Positions 9,863-18,893 of a stretch of DNA of 49,311 bases are shown one piece after another. The stretch is taken from positions 142,138 to 191,448 of the forward strand of contig JAHLLQ010000008.1 of NCBI GenBank assembly GCA_020444065.1. The letters are read 5' to 3'. Numbering within the stretch: the stretch's first letter is position 1; the number at the start of each line of letters is the position of its first letter. The stretch is from a bacterium (GTDB taxonomy: Bacteria > Sumerlaeota > Sumerlaeia > SLMS01 > JAHLLQ01). Below the pieces are notes generated by a model. It was not told the origin of the DNA. It saw only the letters and a list, made by a program, of their open reading frames with translations, and made no database searches. A program made the position numbers and the translations under genes.

Positions 9863-11260
9863 ATGCCGAAATACTTGATCATCGGAGCGGGCCCCACGGG
9901 GTTGGGTGCCGCCCGGCGCCTGGAGGAACTGGGTGAGCACGATTGGCTCCTCCTCGAGCGCCACGCCCAGGCCGGCGGCCTGGCGGGCTCGATCACGGAC
10001 GAGAAGGGCTTCACCTGGGACCTGGGTGGCCATGTCCAGTTCAGCCACTACGAGTACTTCGATGATCTGATGGACGAGCTTCTTGGCGTCGACGGCTGGA
10101 TCTATCACGAGCGCGAAGCCTGGGTCTGGATGCGCGATCGGTTCATCCCCTATCCGTTCCAGAACAATATCCGCTATCTGCCGCGCGAGGAAATGATCGA
10201 GTGCGTTCAGGGCATTGTGGAAGCCGTCGAAGGCAAGAACACCGCGCCTCGCCCAGGCAACTTCGCAGAATTCTTCACGGCCGCCATGGGCCCCGGCATC
10301 GCACGTGTTTTTATGAGGCCTTACAACTACAAGGTCTGGGCATACGAGCCGGAGAAGCTCGATTTTCACTGGATTGGCGAGCGCGTTTCCGTCGTCGACC
10401 TGAAGCGCGTCCTGGACAACATCTTCAACGACCAGGACGACATCTCCTGGGGACCCAACAACACGTTCCGTTTTCCGAAGACCGGCGGCACCGGATCGAT
10501 CTGGCGTGAGTGCGCTGACCGCCTGCCGCAGGAGCGACTCCGATTTTCCGCCGACGTCGCGCACGTCAACACCTCTCGGCGTGTGGTTCGTCTCGCCAGC
10601 GGCGAAGAGATATCCTACGAGCACCTTATCACCACAATGCCACTCGATCTGTTCATCAAGCAGAGCGATCTTGCCGCGGAGTTCGCACCCGCAGCAGAGA
10701 AGCTGGTTCACTCCAGCACGAACATCGTCGGCCTGGGCATGAAGGGCACGGCGCCGGAGCACTTGAAGACCAAGTGCTGGATGTACTTCCCGGAGGATGA
10801 CAATCCCTTCTACCGCGTAACGGTCTTCTCGAATTACTCGCCGGGCAACGTACCGGATCCGACGCAGTACTGGTCCCTGATGGCGGAAGTCAGCGAATCG
10901 CCCGACAAGCCCGTCGATCAGGAGCGTTTGCTCGAAGACGTCATCCAGGGCGCTCTTAATACGAAGCTCCTGCCCCAGCGCGAGGATCTCGTCGATACCT
11001 GGACGATCCGTTTAGAACACGGTTATCCGACTCCATCATTGCAGCGTGACGAGGCCCTGGCGATCCTGCTGCCACAACTTGCAAAGAGAGATGTTTACTC
11101 GCGCGGACGGTTCGGCGCCTGGAAGTACGAGGTCAGCAATCAGGACCATTCGCTGATGCAGGGAGTCGAGATCGTCAATCATCTTGTCCTCGGCGTCGAC
11201 GAGCAGACCCTCTGGTATCCGGCCATCGTCAATGGCCCCAAACCCTGGAAGAGTGGATGA
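9863..11260 (+). CDS. FAD-dependent oxidoreductase, UDP-galactopyranose mutase / amine-oxidase-like
   Basis: 465 residues from the ATG at 9863 (GGAG, 6 nt spacing); a TTG 12 bp upstream is less likely. The N-terminal dinucleotide-binding fold IIGAGPTGLGAARRLEE is followed by LLLERHAQAGGLAGS, the GxGxxG...E...GG pattern of the protoporphyrinogen-oxidase/UGM superfamily. WDLGGHVQFSH and the later FPKTGGTGSIWRECADRLP also recur in this group. Likely role: flavin-dependent modification of a nucleotide sugar or another envelope precursor; the exact substrate is not determinable. Only 4 nt separate it from the PfkB kinase gene, so the two are almost certainly co-transcribed. Confidence 0.8.
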   Translation: MPKYLIIGAGPTGLGAARRLEELGEHDWLLLERHAQAGGLAGSITDEKGFTWDLGGHVQFSHYEYFDDLMDELLGVDGWIYHEREAWVWMRDRFIPYPFQNNIRYLPREEMIECVQGIVEAVEGKNTAPRPGNFAEFFTAAMGPGIARVFMRPYNYKVWAYEPEKLDFHWIGERVSVVDLKRVLDNIFNDQDDISWGPNNTFRFPKTGGTGSIWRECADRLPQERLRFSADVAHVNTSRRVVRLASGEEISYEHLITTMPLDLFIKQSDLAAEFAPAAEKLVHSSTNIVGLGMKGTAPEHLKTKCWMYFPEDDNPFYRVTVFSNYSPGNVPDPTQYWSLMAEVSESPDKPVDQERLLEDVIQGALNTKLLPQREDLVDTWTIRLEHGYPTPSLQRDEALAILLPQLAKRDVYSRGRFGAWKYEVSNQDHSLMQGVEIVNHLVLGVDEQTLWYPAIVNGPKPWKSG

Positions 11261-11264
11261 GAAC

Positions 11265-12197
11265 ATGATCGCAACCGTGACGTTGAACCCGGCCATCGAT
11301 CTGTACTTCGAAACCGATGGCATTGAATTCGACCAGGTGCTGGTGTCCGAGCAGGCCACTCGCAGCGCCGGTGGAAAAGGCATCAACGTCTCGCGGATGC
11401 TCCACGAACTCGGCACGTCTACGCGCGCATTTGTCCTGATCGGTGGCGACGCCGGCCAGGAACTCGTCGGTCTCGGCAAACGCGGCGGCTTCGATATCCA
11501 GTACGTGAACACCGAGGTACACACGCGCATCAACGTCGTTATTCATGATCGTCAGTCAGGCAAACGCATCAAAATCAACTCGCCCGGCGGCGAGACCGAC
11601 GAACGTTATCTCGCGACCTTCAAACGCATGATCGAGCGCTACATCGCCGGCATGTCCGCCATCGTTCTCGCGGGCAGCGCTCCTCCCGGCTTCGGGCACG
11701 GCGCCTACGCAGATCTCATTCGCATGAGTCACCGACTTGGCTTGCCCGTGTTCCTCGACGCGAAGGGCGATCTGCTTGCCTCTGCCATGGCCGAGAACCC
11801 GACCGTCGTGAAAATCAATCGCGAGGAGTTGGAGGGCGTGCTGCAGCGTCCCGTACGCACGCCAAAGGAAATCGTCGCTGCTGCGCGGCCCTACATTGAC
11901 GCAGGAATCCGAATGGTCGTCATCACGACCGATCGTGAGGGAGCCATCCTCGTCGAGGCCGACCAGGCATTTCTTTGCCGTCCACCGGAAGTGTTTGACG
12001 TCGAAGCTGTCGGTGCCGGCGACTGCTTCATGGCCGGCGTGGTTCACCAGTACGCCGAAGGCCGCCGCGGCGCGGAACTACTCGCCTTTGCAACCGCCTG
12101 CGGCACGGCCTGCGCCAAGACCGCTGAAGATACTCTTGGTCCCAAGAACGAGGTGGAAGCGCTGTTGAAGAAGACCAAGGTCGAGCGGGTCGGCTAA
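11265..12197 (+). CDS. PfkB-family sugar kinase (1-phosphofructokinase/tagatose-6-phosphate kinase type)
   Basis: 310 residues. It starts with MIATVTLNPAIDLYF, characteristic of the FruK/LacC branch of ribokinase-like kinases. PfkB signature 1 is AGGKGINVSRML (about 35-46), and signature 2 contains AVGAGDCFMAG with the catalytic base D253 and the anion hole formed by GAGD. The family phosphorylates fructose-1-phosphate, tagatose-6-phosphate or related sugar phosphates with ATP. No PTS or fru gene is nearby, so the substrate is open; the tight linkage to the UGM-like gene hints at a joint pathway. The start is supported by GGATGAG just before the ATG, overlapping the end of the previous gene. 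Confidence 0.88.
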   Translation: MIATVTLNPAIDLYFETDGIEFDQVLVSEQATRSAGGKGINVSRMLHELGTSTRAFVLIGGDAGQELVGLGKRGGFDIQYVNTEVHTRINVVIHDRQSGKRIKINSPGGETDERYLATFKRMIERYIAGMSAIVLAGSAPPGFGHGAYADLIRMSHRLGLPVFLDAKGDLLASAMAENPTVVKINREELEGVLQRPVRTPKEIVAAARPYIDAGIRMVVITTDREGAILVEADQAFLCRPPEVFDVEAVGAGDCFMAGVVHQYAEGRRGAELLAFATACGTACAKTAEDTLGPKNEVEALLKKTKVERVG

Positions 12198-12281
12198 GGC
12201 ACCGTCCTCCCTTCCACCTTGCGCTTCTGCCCAGCCCCGGTGAACAAGAAGTAGCCATTCTCGCTGCGAGGTGTTCGACCC

Positions 12282-13565
12282 TTGAGACGATCCACGTTCC
12301 TGCCACTGCTCATCCTGATCGCGATTCTTGCCGCCACGGCATTCGCGCAGCCCGCCATCGACGGGCGGTCTGTTCCACCCGATGGCTGGCGATCGTCTGA
12401 TCTCGAAGCCCCTACAGGCCGCTACGGTGCCGTGGCCATGCGTCTGCAATCCGCCGCATTGGCCGAGAGTACCAAGACAGGTCTCTTGAACCTCGGCTGG
12501 AAACCCGTCAGCATTCAGGCCAAGGGCGATGCAACACTGATCATCGTTGGCAATCTTCCGTCGGCTGCAAAGGCGCAGTTCGTCGCCGACGAATTGAAAG
12601 CCCAGAAGCTCGCCGACGCAGAGATCGTCGCCTTGCCGCGCGGCACACAGGGCGCCGCCGCAGAGATTGAAGGTCCGTTCCTGCAGCCCTTCCTTCCCAC
12701 CCCCGGCCTTGCGAAGCCCTACGATTGGGAAGTCCGCGGAAAGGCGCGTCTGCGGGGCATACTGCGCAGCCTGCCCGAATACGACGTCGAAGAATTCCAG
12801 CAGCACATGACCTTGGTTCTGACCGGCGACAACGACAGCGGCTTCCGTGGTGCCGCTGCACTGGCCATCGCGAAGCGTCTCATGGACGAACACAGCGACC
12901 CCGACTTGACCCTGTTCCTCGCCGGCAAAGTCGCACGGAACGAATGGACCGCCAGTACGCCCGAGACGCTGCAGGCCGGCGAGTATGTTGCTGACATCCT
13001 GTACGGGAACCGTCGCGACTGGCGTGGAGCCTGGTCGGCTACCGAGGCTCTCATCAATCACCCGGATCGTACGCTGCAAGGACGCGTCCGCGATCGCTTG
13101 CGCCGGGCTGCGCTTCTTGTCGATCTGGCCGCGGGCTCTCAAACTCCGAAGCCTTCCTGGGGAGAAGTTCGCTCCGAACTGCGCCAGGCATGGGACTTAC
13201 TGCCCGCGGGCAATCCGAAGCTCGCCGCCAAGATCGAGCTGATGTACATGGAGACCTTTGCCTGGCAGGGACAATGGGATCGCGTCGAAGAGCTCGCACG
13301 CACATTGACCGAGCGCTATCCCGACCAGAAGGCGGAATCCGCTGTCGCTTCGGTTTTCCTGGCCCGTTCACTCGAACGCCGCAGCGGCATCGAGGAAGCA
13401 CTCATGATTCTCGATCGTGTGATCCAGCAGGACTACGCGCCGGGCGAGACTCTCTACATGGGTACCGAGGCGCTTGATATTCGCGAGATGGCAACGAAGT
13501 GGCGCAATCACTTCGCGCAATTGCAGGCATCTGCAGCCGCTGCCCTTCAGCAGGGCGACAAATAG
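12282..13565 (+). CDS. Exported protein with SPOR-like domain and helical-repeat C-terminus
   Basis: 427 residues from a TTG start (GAGG about 10 nt upstream). A clear signal peptide MRRSTFLPLLILIAILAATAFA ends at AFAQ. Residues about 45-125 contain a SPOR-like beta-alpha-beta pattern (LNLGWKPVSIQAKG, then IIVGNLPSAAKAQFVADELK), a fold that in known proteins binds denuded peptidoglycan glycan. The rest is helical and resembles TPR-like repeats (AWDLLPAGNPKLAAKIELMYMETFAWQGQWDRVEELARTL is the helix-turn-helix region). Periplasmic or cell-wall location is inferred. It follows the sugar kinase by 84 bp and may be in the same transcript. Confidence 0.7.
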   Translation: MRRSTFLPLLILIAILAATAFAQPAIDGRSVPPDGWRSSDLEAPTGRYGAVAMRLQSAALAESTKTGLLNLGWKPVSIQAKGDATLIIVGNLPSAAKAQFVADELKAQKLADAEIVALPRGTQGAAAEIEGPFLQPFLPTPGLAKPYDWEVRGKARLRGILRSLPEYDVEEFQQHMTLVLTGDNDSGFRGAAALAIAKRLMDEHSDPDLTLFLAGKVARNEWTASTPETLQAGEYVADILYGNRRDWRGAWSATEALINHPDRTLQGRVRDRLRRAALLVDLAAGSQTPKPSWGEVRSELRQAWDLLPAGNPKLAAKIELMYMETFAWQGQWDRVEELARTLTERYPDQKAESAVASVFLARSLERRSGIEEALMILDRVIQQDYAPGETLYMGTEALDIREMATKWRNHFAQLQASAAAALQQGDK

Positions 13566-13670
13566 ACCGGCCCGGATCTCGCGACACAGCGACACGAACA
13601 GACGTTCATACAATACGAGGGGTTCTGTCCGAGGCTCAGCGGCAGAATCTCGGTAGGGAGTTCTTTTTCC

Positions 13671-15350
13671 ATGAGCCGGCAAAACGAAGACCCAACACGT
13701 GAACCTGGCACACAGGAAGACTCAGGAGGGCTGGCTGATAAGCTTGGCCTCGAAATCCACCCGACGGTATTCTTCGTCTCAGCAGGCGTAATCATCGGCT
13801 TCGTCCTGCTGTCCCTGATCTTCCTCAATCAACTCTCCGCAGTCTTTGCCTTCATTCAAACCAACATCGCCGACAACGCAGGGTGGTTCTACATCCTCTG
13901 TGTGAACCTGTTCCTGGGGTTCACGGTTTACCTGCTATGCAGCCGCTACGGTCGGATCCGTTTGGGAGGACCGGACGCCAAACCGGAGTTCAGCCTGTGG
14001 GGTTGGTTTGCGATGCTCTTCAGCGCCGGCATGGGAATCGGCCTGCTCTTCTTCAGCGTCGCAGAGCCCATCTTCCATTACGCCACGCCGCCGCTGGGCG
14101 ACGAGCCTCAGACAGTCGAGGCCGCACGCAGCGCAATGAACATGACCTTCTATCACTGGGGATTCCACGCCTGGGGCGTCTATGCTCTCGTGGGACTCGC
14201 CCTGGCTTTCTTCGCATTCAACAAAGGGCTTCCGCTGACGATCCGCTCCGTGTTTTACCCGATTCTCAAGGAGCGCATTCACGGACCCGTTGGAAATCTG
14301 ATCGATATCTTCGCTGTCGGTGCAACGCTCTTTGGCGTCGCAACATCTCTTGGCCTCGGGGTGCAGCAGGTAAACGCCGGTCTCGCCCACTTGCTGCCGG
14401 TTCCGCAAAACTCTGTCGTTCAGATCGTGCTGATCGCCCTCATTACGGCGATGGCAACCGCATCCGTTGTCTTCGGTTTGGACAAAGGCATCCGTCGCCT
14501 TTCAGAGTTCAACATGTGGGTCGCCCTGACGTTGCTGATTTTTGTGCTTCTCCTCGGACCGACGATCTTCCTTCTCAACGGACTCGTTCAGAATATCGGG
14601 ACCTACATCCAGCGGCTGCCCGAGATGAGCTTCTTCACCGAGGCCTACACCGAGGGCACCTGGCAACGCGACTGGACCATTTTCTATTGGGCATGGTGGA
14701 TCGCGTGGTCGCCGTTCGTCGGAATGTTCATTGCCCGAATCTCGTTTGGTCGAACTATTCGTGAGTTCCTGACGGGAGTTCTCTTTGTACCCGTCATTCT
14801 GACCTTCATCTGGCTGACCGTTTTTGGAGACACTGCCCTTCACGAACAGATGTATGGTGGCGGCGGCATCGTGGATGCCGTGCAAAACAACATCCCGATT
14901 GCTCTGTTCGTTCTGCTGGAGAGATTCCCGCTCTCCATCATCACTTCAGTTCTTTCGATCGTCGTTGTGATCACGTTCTTCGTGACTTCGTCCGATTCGG
15001 GATCGCTGGTCATCGACATCATTACCGCAGGCGGCAATACGAACCCGCCCGTGCATCAGCGGATCTTCTGGGCCACTCTCGAGGGCGTCGTCGCAGCGGC
15101 ACTTCTTCTCGGCGGGGGATTGACGGCGCTCCAGACAGCAAGCATCACGACTGGCTTGCCGTTCACCGTTGTGCTGCTGCTTGTTGCTGTCAGTCTACAC
15201 AAGGGACTTCGTGAAACCTATCGCAGCGATAGGAAGTTGATCAAGCCTGCGACCGGTCACGGAAAGCGCATCGAAGCCCCGAAGCGAGCATTGGCGCGCG
15301 GCGTTCCACGCTATCGACCGACGTCACGGAAGGCTTCGAAGACAACTTAG
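13671..15350 (+). CDS. BCCT-family transporter (betaine/carnitine/choline type)
   Basis: 559 residues with about 12 membrane segments. Family marks: GMGIGLLFFSVAEPIFHY (about 120-137), and the BCCT signature at about 335-358 with the aromatic run WAWWIAWSPF (about 340-349) that forms the substrate cage in BetP/CaiT. SSDSGS (about 440-445) in TM10 is also conserved. It imports quaternary ammonium osmolytes by Na+ or H+ symport at the inner membrane. The cytosolic tails are short, with no long regulatory C-terminal domain like that of BetP. GGGAG precedes the ATG by about 10 nt. Its stop codon overlaps the stop of the convergent gene at 15347. Confidence 0.95.
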   Translation: MSRQNEDPTREPGTQEDSGGLADKLGLEIHPTVFFVSAGVIIGFVLLSLIFLNQLSAVFAFIQTNIADNAGWFYILCVNLFLGFTVYLLCSRYGRIRLGGPDAKPEFSLWGWFAMLFSAGMGIGLLFFSVAEPIFHYATPPLGDEPQTVEAARSAMNMTFYHWGFHAWGVYALVGLALAFFAFNKGLPLTIRSVFYPILKERIHGPVGNLIDIFAVGATLFGVATSLGLGVQQVNAGLAHLLPVPQNSVVQIVLIALITAMATASVVFGLDKGIRRLSEFNMWVALTLLIFVLLLGPTIFLLNGLVQNIGTYIQRLPEMSFFTEAYTEGTWQRDWTIFYWAWWIAWSPFVGMFIARISFGRTIREFLTGVLFVPVILTFIWLTVFGDTALHEQMYGGGGIVDAVQNNIPIALFVLLERFPLSIITSVLSIVVVITFFVTSSDSGSLVIDIITAGGNTNPPVHQRIFWATLEGVVAAALLLGGGLTALQTASITTGLPFTVVLLLVAVSLHKGLRETYRSDRKLIKPATGHGKRIEAPKRALARGVPRYRPTSRKASKTT

Positions 15351-15970
15351 GTGTCTTCCGGTGGGAGCTTCTGCAGCGCACGAATGAGTTCCAGCAGATC
15401 ATCCTGGTTTACCGGCCCCTGCTTCGACTTCACCGTCTCCCATATTCGGGGGCTGAGAGTCGGAGCAGTCGCCTTGTGTCCATCTTTCCACTCGATGGAT
15501 TCGGGCGTCAGGCCATCGAAGAGGCCCAGGTTCGCATTTTCATTCTGAAGGAAAGCGCGCCCCTCCTCATCAATCGTCTGCGTGAAGACGCCCTGTACTT
15601 CGCCGATCGGCGCACACAGTCCAGTGGCGGGGGAGTCCGGGCCGAGAAAGAGTAGATAGACCTGTCCTGGCTCCAGCCAGATCGCCCCCTCATCGCCGAT
15701 CGTCTTCGACGGCGCACGATGTCGCCACGTCACCTGCGAATCGGCACGCCATGACCCCTTCAGATCATCGACCACTTCCAGTGTCGTCTCCCACGCGCCA
15801 ATCGCGCCCCCACCCGGCAGAGGGACGTTGACGATCCGCGTCTCGCCGGCCTTCACCATCACGATCCGGTCTGCACCGGCGGTCAGATCTTGAACCGGCA
15901 GCGGGACCAGCGACTTGGCGAACGCCGCACCGGCGATCAGCAGGATTGCAATGAAGAATGCTCTGCGCAT
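15347..15970 (-). CDS. Small exported protein of unknown function
   Basis: 207 residues from the ATG at 15970 (GGAG, 6 nt spacing); another ATG lies 12 bp upstream. It has a signal peptide, MRRAFFIAILLIAGAAFAKS. The mature part is beta-rich (DRIVMVKAGETRIVNVPLP, then AWETTLEVVDDLKGSW and WLEPGQVYLLFLGPDS), like an exported beta-sandwich, and ends in a short helix. I do not recognise a family. Convergent with the BCCT gene: the stop codons TAG and TAA overlap within four bases, with no terminator between them. Confidence 0.75.
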   Translation of the reverse strand: MRRAFFIAILLIAGAAFAKSLVPLPVQDLTAGADRIVMVKAGETRIVNVPLPGGGAIGAWETTLEVVDDLKGSWRADSQVTWRHRAPSKTIGDEGAIWLEPGQVYLLFLGPDSPATGLCAPIGEVQGVFTQTIDEEGRAFLQNENANLGLFDGLTPESIEWKDGHKATAPTLSPRIWETVKSKQGPVNQDDLLELIRALQKLPPEDT

Positions 15971-16167
15971 GGTCGTCTCCATTCACTCGTTGGTTACAAT
16001 CGCCCAGAGCATCCTGACAATCGACATCTTATTCCGTCTCGCACAATCCAATCCTGCTCTGTGATTCCCTAACAATTGTCTTGTGGGAAGCTCTCTATCG
16101 ACGCTCTAATTCACGGTTCGACAGGGACCTGGAGGCAGCCGCAGTGCTCGGCCGACAGCAATACTCG

Positions 16168-18054
16168 ATGCTGAAGATACCGCAGTCGCCGCGCCATGTG
16201 CGCCGGCGCCAGCGCTTCATTGTACTCGCCGCCCTGGCTTGTTTCATGGTCTTTGCGCGGCTTGCTCAGGCAGCCGGTGGACACGGCGAAGTGACCATGA
16301 CTGACAGCGTCGAATGGTTTCCGCTCGCCATCGGTCTCCTGGGCGGACTCGCCATTTTCCTGTTCGGCATGGAGGAACTCAGCGACGCCCTGCAGGCCAT
16401 CGTTGGCAAGCGCATGAAGCACGTCATGAGCAAACTGACGTCGAATCGTTTTGTCGGCGTCATCACGGGCGCGCTTGTCACCGGCGTCATCCAATCCAGC
16501 AGCGTGACCACCGTTCTCGTTGTAGGCTTCATCTCCGCCGGCCTGATGAATCTCTCGCAGGCCATCGGTATCATTCTTGGTGCAAAGATCGGCTCCACGA
16601 TTACCGGCCAGATCATAGCCTTCAAAGTCACCAAGTACGCCCTGCTACTTGTGGCAGTCGGCTTTGGCACGGGATTCATTTTCAAAGAAGGCCGTGCCCG
16701 GCATTATGGCCAGCTTGTCTTCGGCCTCGGCATGATCTTCTTCGGAATGGCCGTGATGGGTTCGACGATGGAACCTCTGCGCGGTTACCAGCCATTTATC
16801 GATACGATGGCTCACATCCGGAACTGGCCGCTTGCCATCATTGTCGCGGCACTCTTCACATCGCTGATCCAATCCAGTGCAGCCACAATGGGTATTGTAA
16901 TTGTCTTGGCATCGCAGGGCTTGGTTCAGGTTGAAGCAGGTATTGCGCTCGCCCTGGGGGCGAACATCGGAACCTGCGCCACCGCCGGCCTGGCCGCGAT
17001 CGGGAAGCCGCGCGAAGCCGTTCGCGCCGCTCTTGCGCACGTCACCATCAGCATCGTCGGAGCCGCCATCCTCCTGCCCTTCATTCCGCAGTTTGCCGAT
17101 TTTGCGCGTTCCATTTCCCCCAGCGCTGCCGAAGGCCTCACCGGTCAGGCTGCTCTGGCCGCCGTAGCGCCCCGCCAGATCGCCAATGGCCACACGATGG
17201 TCAGTATCCTCATGGCGGCCATGTTCCTTCCCTTCGTTGGCCCCTTCGCTCGCATTCTGGAAAAGATCCTCCCCGAGAAGGAAATCACTCCGCAGGAAGC
17301 CAGCATGCGCGAGTGGATTCCGAAATACCTCGACGAAGAACTCATCGAGACGCAGGAAGTCGCTGTCGAAATGGTGCGCCGCGAAGTCGAACGTATCGCG
17401 CGCAACGTTGGCCGGATGCTCGATGCGCTGCCTGCCGCGATCTTCGATGGCGACATGAGCGCCATGAACCAGATTCGCGATCGCGACAACAAGGTCGATT
17501 CGCTCCATCGCCAGGTGATCGAGTACATCTCCCGCCTGAGCATGGAAGACCTCAGCCATTCTGCCGCCGATTCCGCGATGACCGCCATGGCCGTTTCGAC
17601 CGAACTCGAAGCCATCGGCGACATCATCGAGAATAACTTCACACACCTGGCCGAGAACGTCGCCAACGGCACGGGGAAATTGGCTCCCGAATTCTCCGAA
17701 CCGCTCCGCAAGTATCACCAGCTTGTCTTCTGGACCTTCGAATCCGTTGCCACGGCATTCGCCGAGGACGACAAGGAAGAAGCTCGCGTGATCATGAACA
17801 TGAAGGGCGAAGTGAACGCCCTCGATGCCCAGGTTCGAGCCGACCAGACCGAAATGATCCGTCGCGGCAAGGCTGACGCCGTGAAGACCATTATTCTCCA
17901 GACCGACATCATGGAGAACCTGAAGCGCATCTACTACCACGTCAAACGCATCGCCAAGATGGTCGCGGGCGAAGGCGATGTCCGCTCCTGGGAAGAGCCG
18001 CCCAAGCCGACCGTCCCAGAGATTCCGGAAGAGGTCCGCTCCGGAGTCAGTTGA
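16168..18054 (+). CDS. Na+/phosphate cotransporter (NptA/PNaS type) with C-terminal PhoU-like domain
   Basis: 628 residues from the ATG at 16168; the frame is open to a TTG at 16081, and neither has a strong ribosome site, so the start is uncertain. The family's two inverted membrane repeats each carry the substrate motif: QSSSVTTVLVVG (about 109-120) and QSSAATMGIVIVLAS (about 235-249). GANIGTCATAGLAA and GAKIGSTITGQ accompany them. From about 390 on, a helical PhoU-like region (DNKVDSLHRQVIEYISRLS) completes the usual architecture. It imports phosphate with sodium at the inner membrane. No pst or pho genes are adjacent. Confidence 0.92.
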   Translation: MLKIPQSPRHVRRRQRFIVLAALACFMVFARLAQAAGGHGEVTMTDSVEWFPLAIGLLGGLAIFLFGMEELSDALQAIVGKRMKHVMSKLTSNRFVGVITGALVTGVIQSSSVTTVLVVGFISAGLMNLSQAIGIILGAKIGSTITGQIIAFKVTKYALLLVAVGFGTGFIFKEGRARHYGQLVFGLGMIFFGMAVMGSTMEPLRGYQPFIDTMAHIRNWPLAIIVAALFTSLIQSSAATMGIVIVLASQGLVQVEAGIALALGANIGTCATAGLAAIGKPREAVRAALAHVTISIVGAAILLPFIPQFADFARSISPSAAEGLTGQAALAAVAPRQIANGHTMVSILMAAMFLPFVGPFARILEKILPEKEITPQEASMREWIPKYLDEELIETQEVAVEMVRREVERIARNVGRMLDALPAAIFDGDMSAMNQIRDRDNKVDSLHRQVIEYISRLSMEDLSHSAADSAMTAMAVSTELEAIGDIIENNFTHLAENVANGTGKLAPEFSEPLRKYHQLVFWTFESVATAFAEDDKEEARVIMNMKGEVNALDAQVRADQTEMIRRGKADAVKTIILQTDIMENLKRIYYHVKRIAKMVAGEGDVRSWEEPPKPTVPEIPEEVRSGVS

Positions 18055-18081
18055 TCCGCCGCCACAGCCCGACCAATCGAA

Positions 18082-18109
18082 AACGCCCCCTGCTTTCGCA
18101 GAGGGCGTT
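18082..18109. terminator. Hairpin between convergent Na/Pi transporter and rpmA genes
   Basis: AACGCCC-C-CTGC / GCAG-A-GGGCGTT with a TTTC loop and one internal mismatch. Read on the minus strand the stem is followed by TTTT-CG, so it best fits the end of the rplU-rpmA transcript; it could also act on the plus strand. Confidence 0.75.
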
Positions 18110-18133
18110 CACAATTCGTTGGCTGACTGCGCC

Positions 18134-18409
18134 TTACTTGCTGGCGGCGAACTCTTCGGCGGGAATGATGTGGACGTACTTGCGTCCGGTTCCCTTGCGC
18201 TCGAACTTCACGTGTCCGTCCACCTTGGCGAACAGAGTGAAATCCTTGCCCTGGCCGGTGTTGCGGCCGGGGTACCACTTGTTGCCGCACTGGCGAATCA
18301 CGATCGAACCGCCGGTCACAAACTGCTCGGAGTGAGCCTTTGTGCCGCGCCGTTGACTATTGGAATCGCGGCCGTTACGAGTCGAACCTACGCCTTTTTT
18401 ATGAGCCAT
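18134..18409 (-). CDS. rpmA: 50S ribosomal protein L27
   Basis: 91 residues. It begins [20 protein letters not shown], the flexible N-terminal arm that reaches the peptidyl-transferase centre, followed by the conserved [27 protein letters not shown] and VKFERKG. There is no cleavable N-terminal extension of the Firmicutes type. AAGGAG lies 8 nt before the ATG. It sits 21 bp after rplU, the standard bacterial order, and is followed by a hairpin. obgE, often the third gene, is not here. Confidence 0.98.
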   Translation of the reverse strand: MAHKKGVGSTRNGRDSNSQRRGTKAHSEQFVTGGSIVIRQCGNKWYPGRNTGQGKDFTLFAKVDGHVKFERKGTGRKYVHIIPAEEFAASK

Positions 18410-18430
18410 TGGATGCGCTCCTTTCTCGTA

Positions 18431-18766
18431 TTATTCGGCCGGCAGTTCCTGGCCGTCCTTGAGGATTCCGGTGATCCGCAGCTCCGTGAAGGGCTGACGG
18501 TGGCCGTACTTCTTCTTGAAGCCCTTACGGCGCTTGAACTTGAAAACAATAACCTTACGGCTCTTGCCGTTTCGCACCACCTGCGCCCGAACGGCGGCAT
18601 TGGCGACGACCGGCTGGCCGACTTCCACATCCTCGCCCCGGCCAATCAGCAGAACGTTGTCCAGATCCACCTGGCTGCCGCTCTCGACATCCAGCTTCTC
18701 GACCTGAATCACGTCGCCGGGCGACACGCGGTATTGGTGACTTCCCTGGCGGAGAATCGCGTACAT
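18431..18766 (-). CDS. rplU: 50S ribosomal protein L21
   Basis: 111 residues from the ATG at 18766 (GGAAAG 6 nt upstream); a TTG six codons earlier is in frame but lies in the ribosome site. MYAILRQGSHQYRVSPGD, the VLLIG strand, and the basic KVIVFKFKRRKGFKKKYGHRQ block with the TELRI ending are family signatures. It binds 23S rRNA domain I. First gene of the rplU-rpmA operon, with its own promoter candidate and a structured leader. Confidence 0.98.
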   Translation of the reverse strand: MYAILRQGSHQYRVSPGDVIQVEKLDVESGSQVDLDNVLLIGRGEDVEVGQPVVANAAVRAQVVRNGKSRKVIVFKFKRRKGFKKKYGHRQPFTELRITGILKDGQELPAE

Positions 18767-18798
18767 GACAGTCTTTCCTGACAATACTTGGGTTCCTG

Positions 18799-18818
18799 GC
18801 GCGGAGATCCCCCCGCGC
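18799..18818 (-). promoter_or_regulatory. Hairpin in the rplU leader
   Basis: GCGCGG and CCGCGC form a 6-bp GC-only stem with an 8-nt loop, between the promoter candidate and the rplU ribosome site. r-protein leaders often hold autoregulatory structures; this one is short and matches no leader family I can name. Confidence 0.3.
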
Positions 18819-18830
18819 GAAGGGCTCGAA

Positions 18831-18860
18831 TTGGTACTGGTAACGGGGGGCGCCTGTCAA
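18831..18860 (-). promoter_or_regulatory. Candidate sigma-70 promoter of rplU-rpmA
   Basis: Read on the minus strand: a perfect TTGACA (18855-18860), an 18-nt spacer, and TACCAA as a weak -10 (18831-18836), about 65 bp upstream of the rplU start codon. The consensus -35 and the position support it; the -10 matches only three of six bases. Confidence 0.45.
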
Positions 18861-18893
18861 GCCTTGGATGACCGATTCGGCGCCCTTTTTTTC

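Noticed and set aside
16645-17940. A 431-codon open frame antisense to the Na/Pi transporter
   Set aside because: Gly/His/Asp-rich shadow composition with no recognisable motif; the sense strand has clear QSSS motifs.
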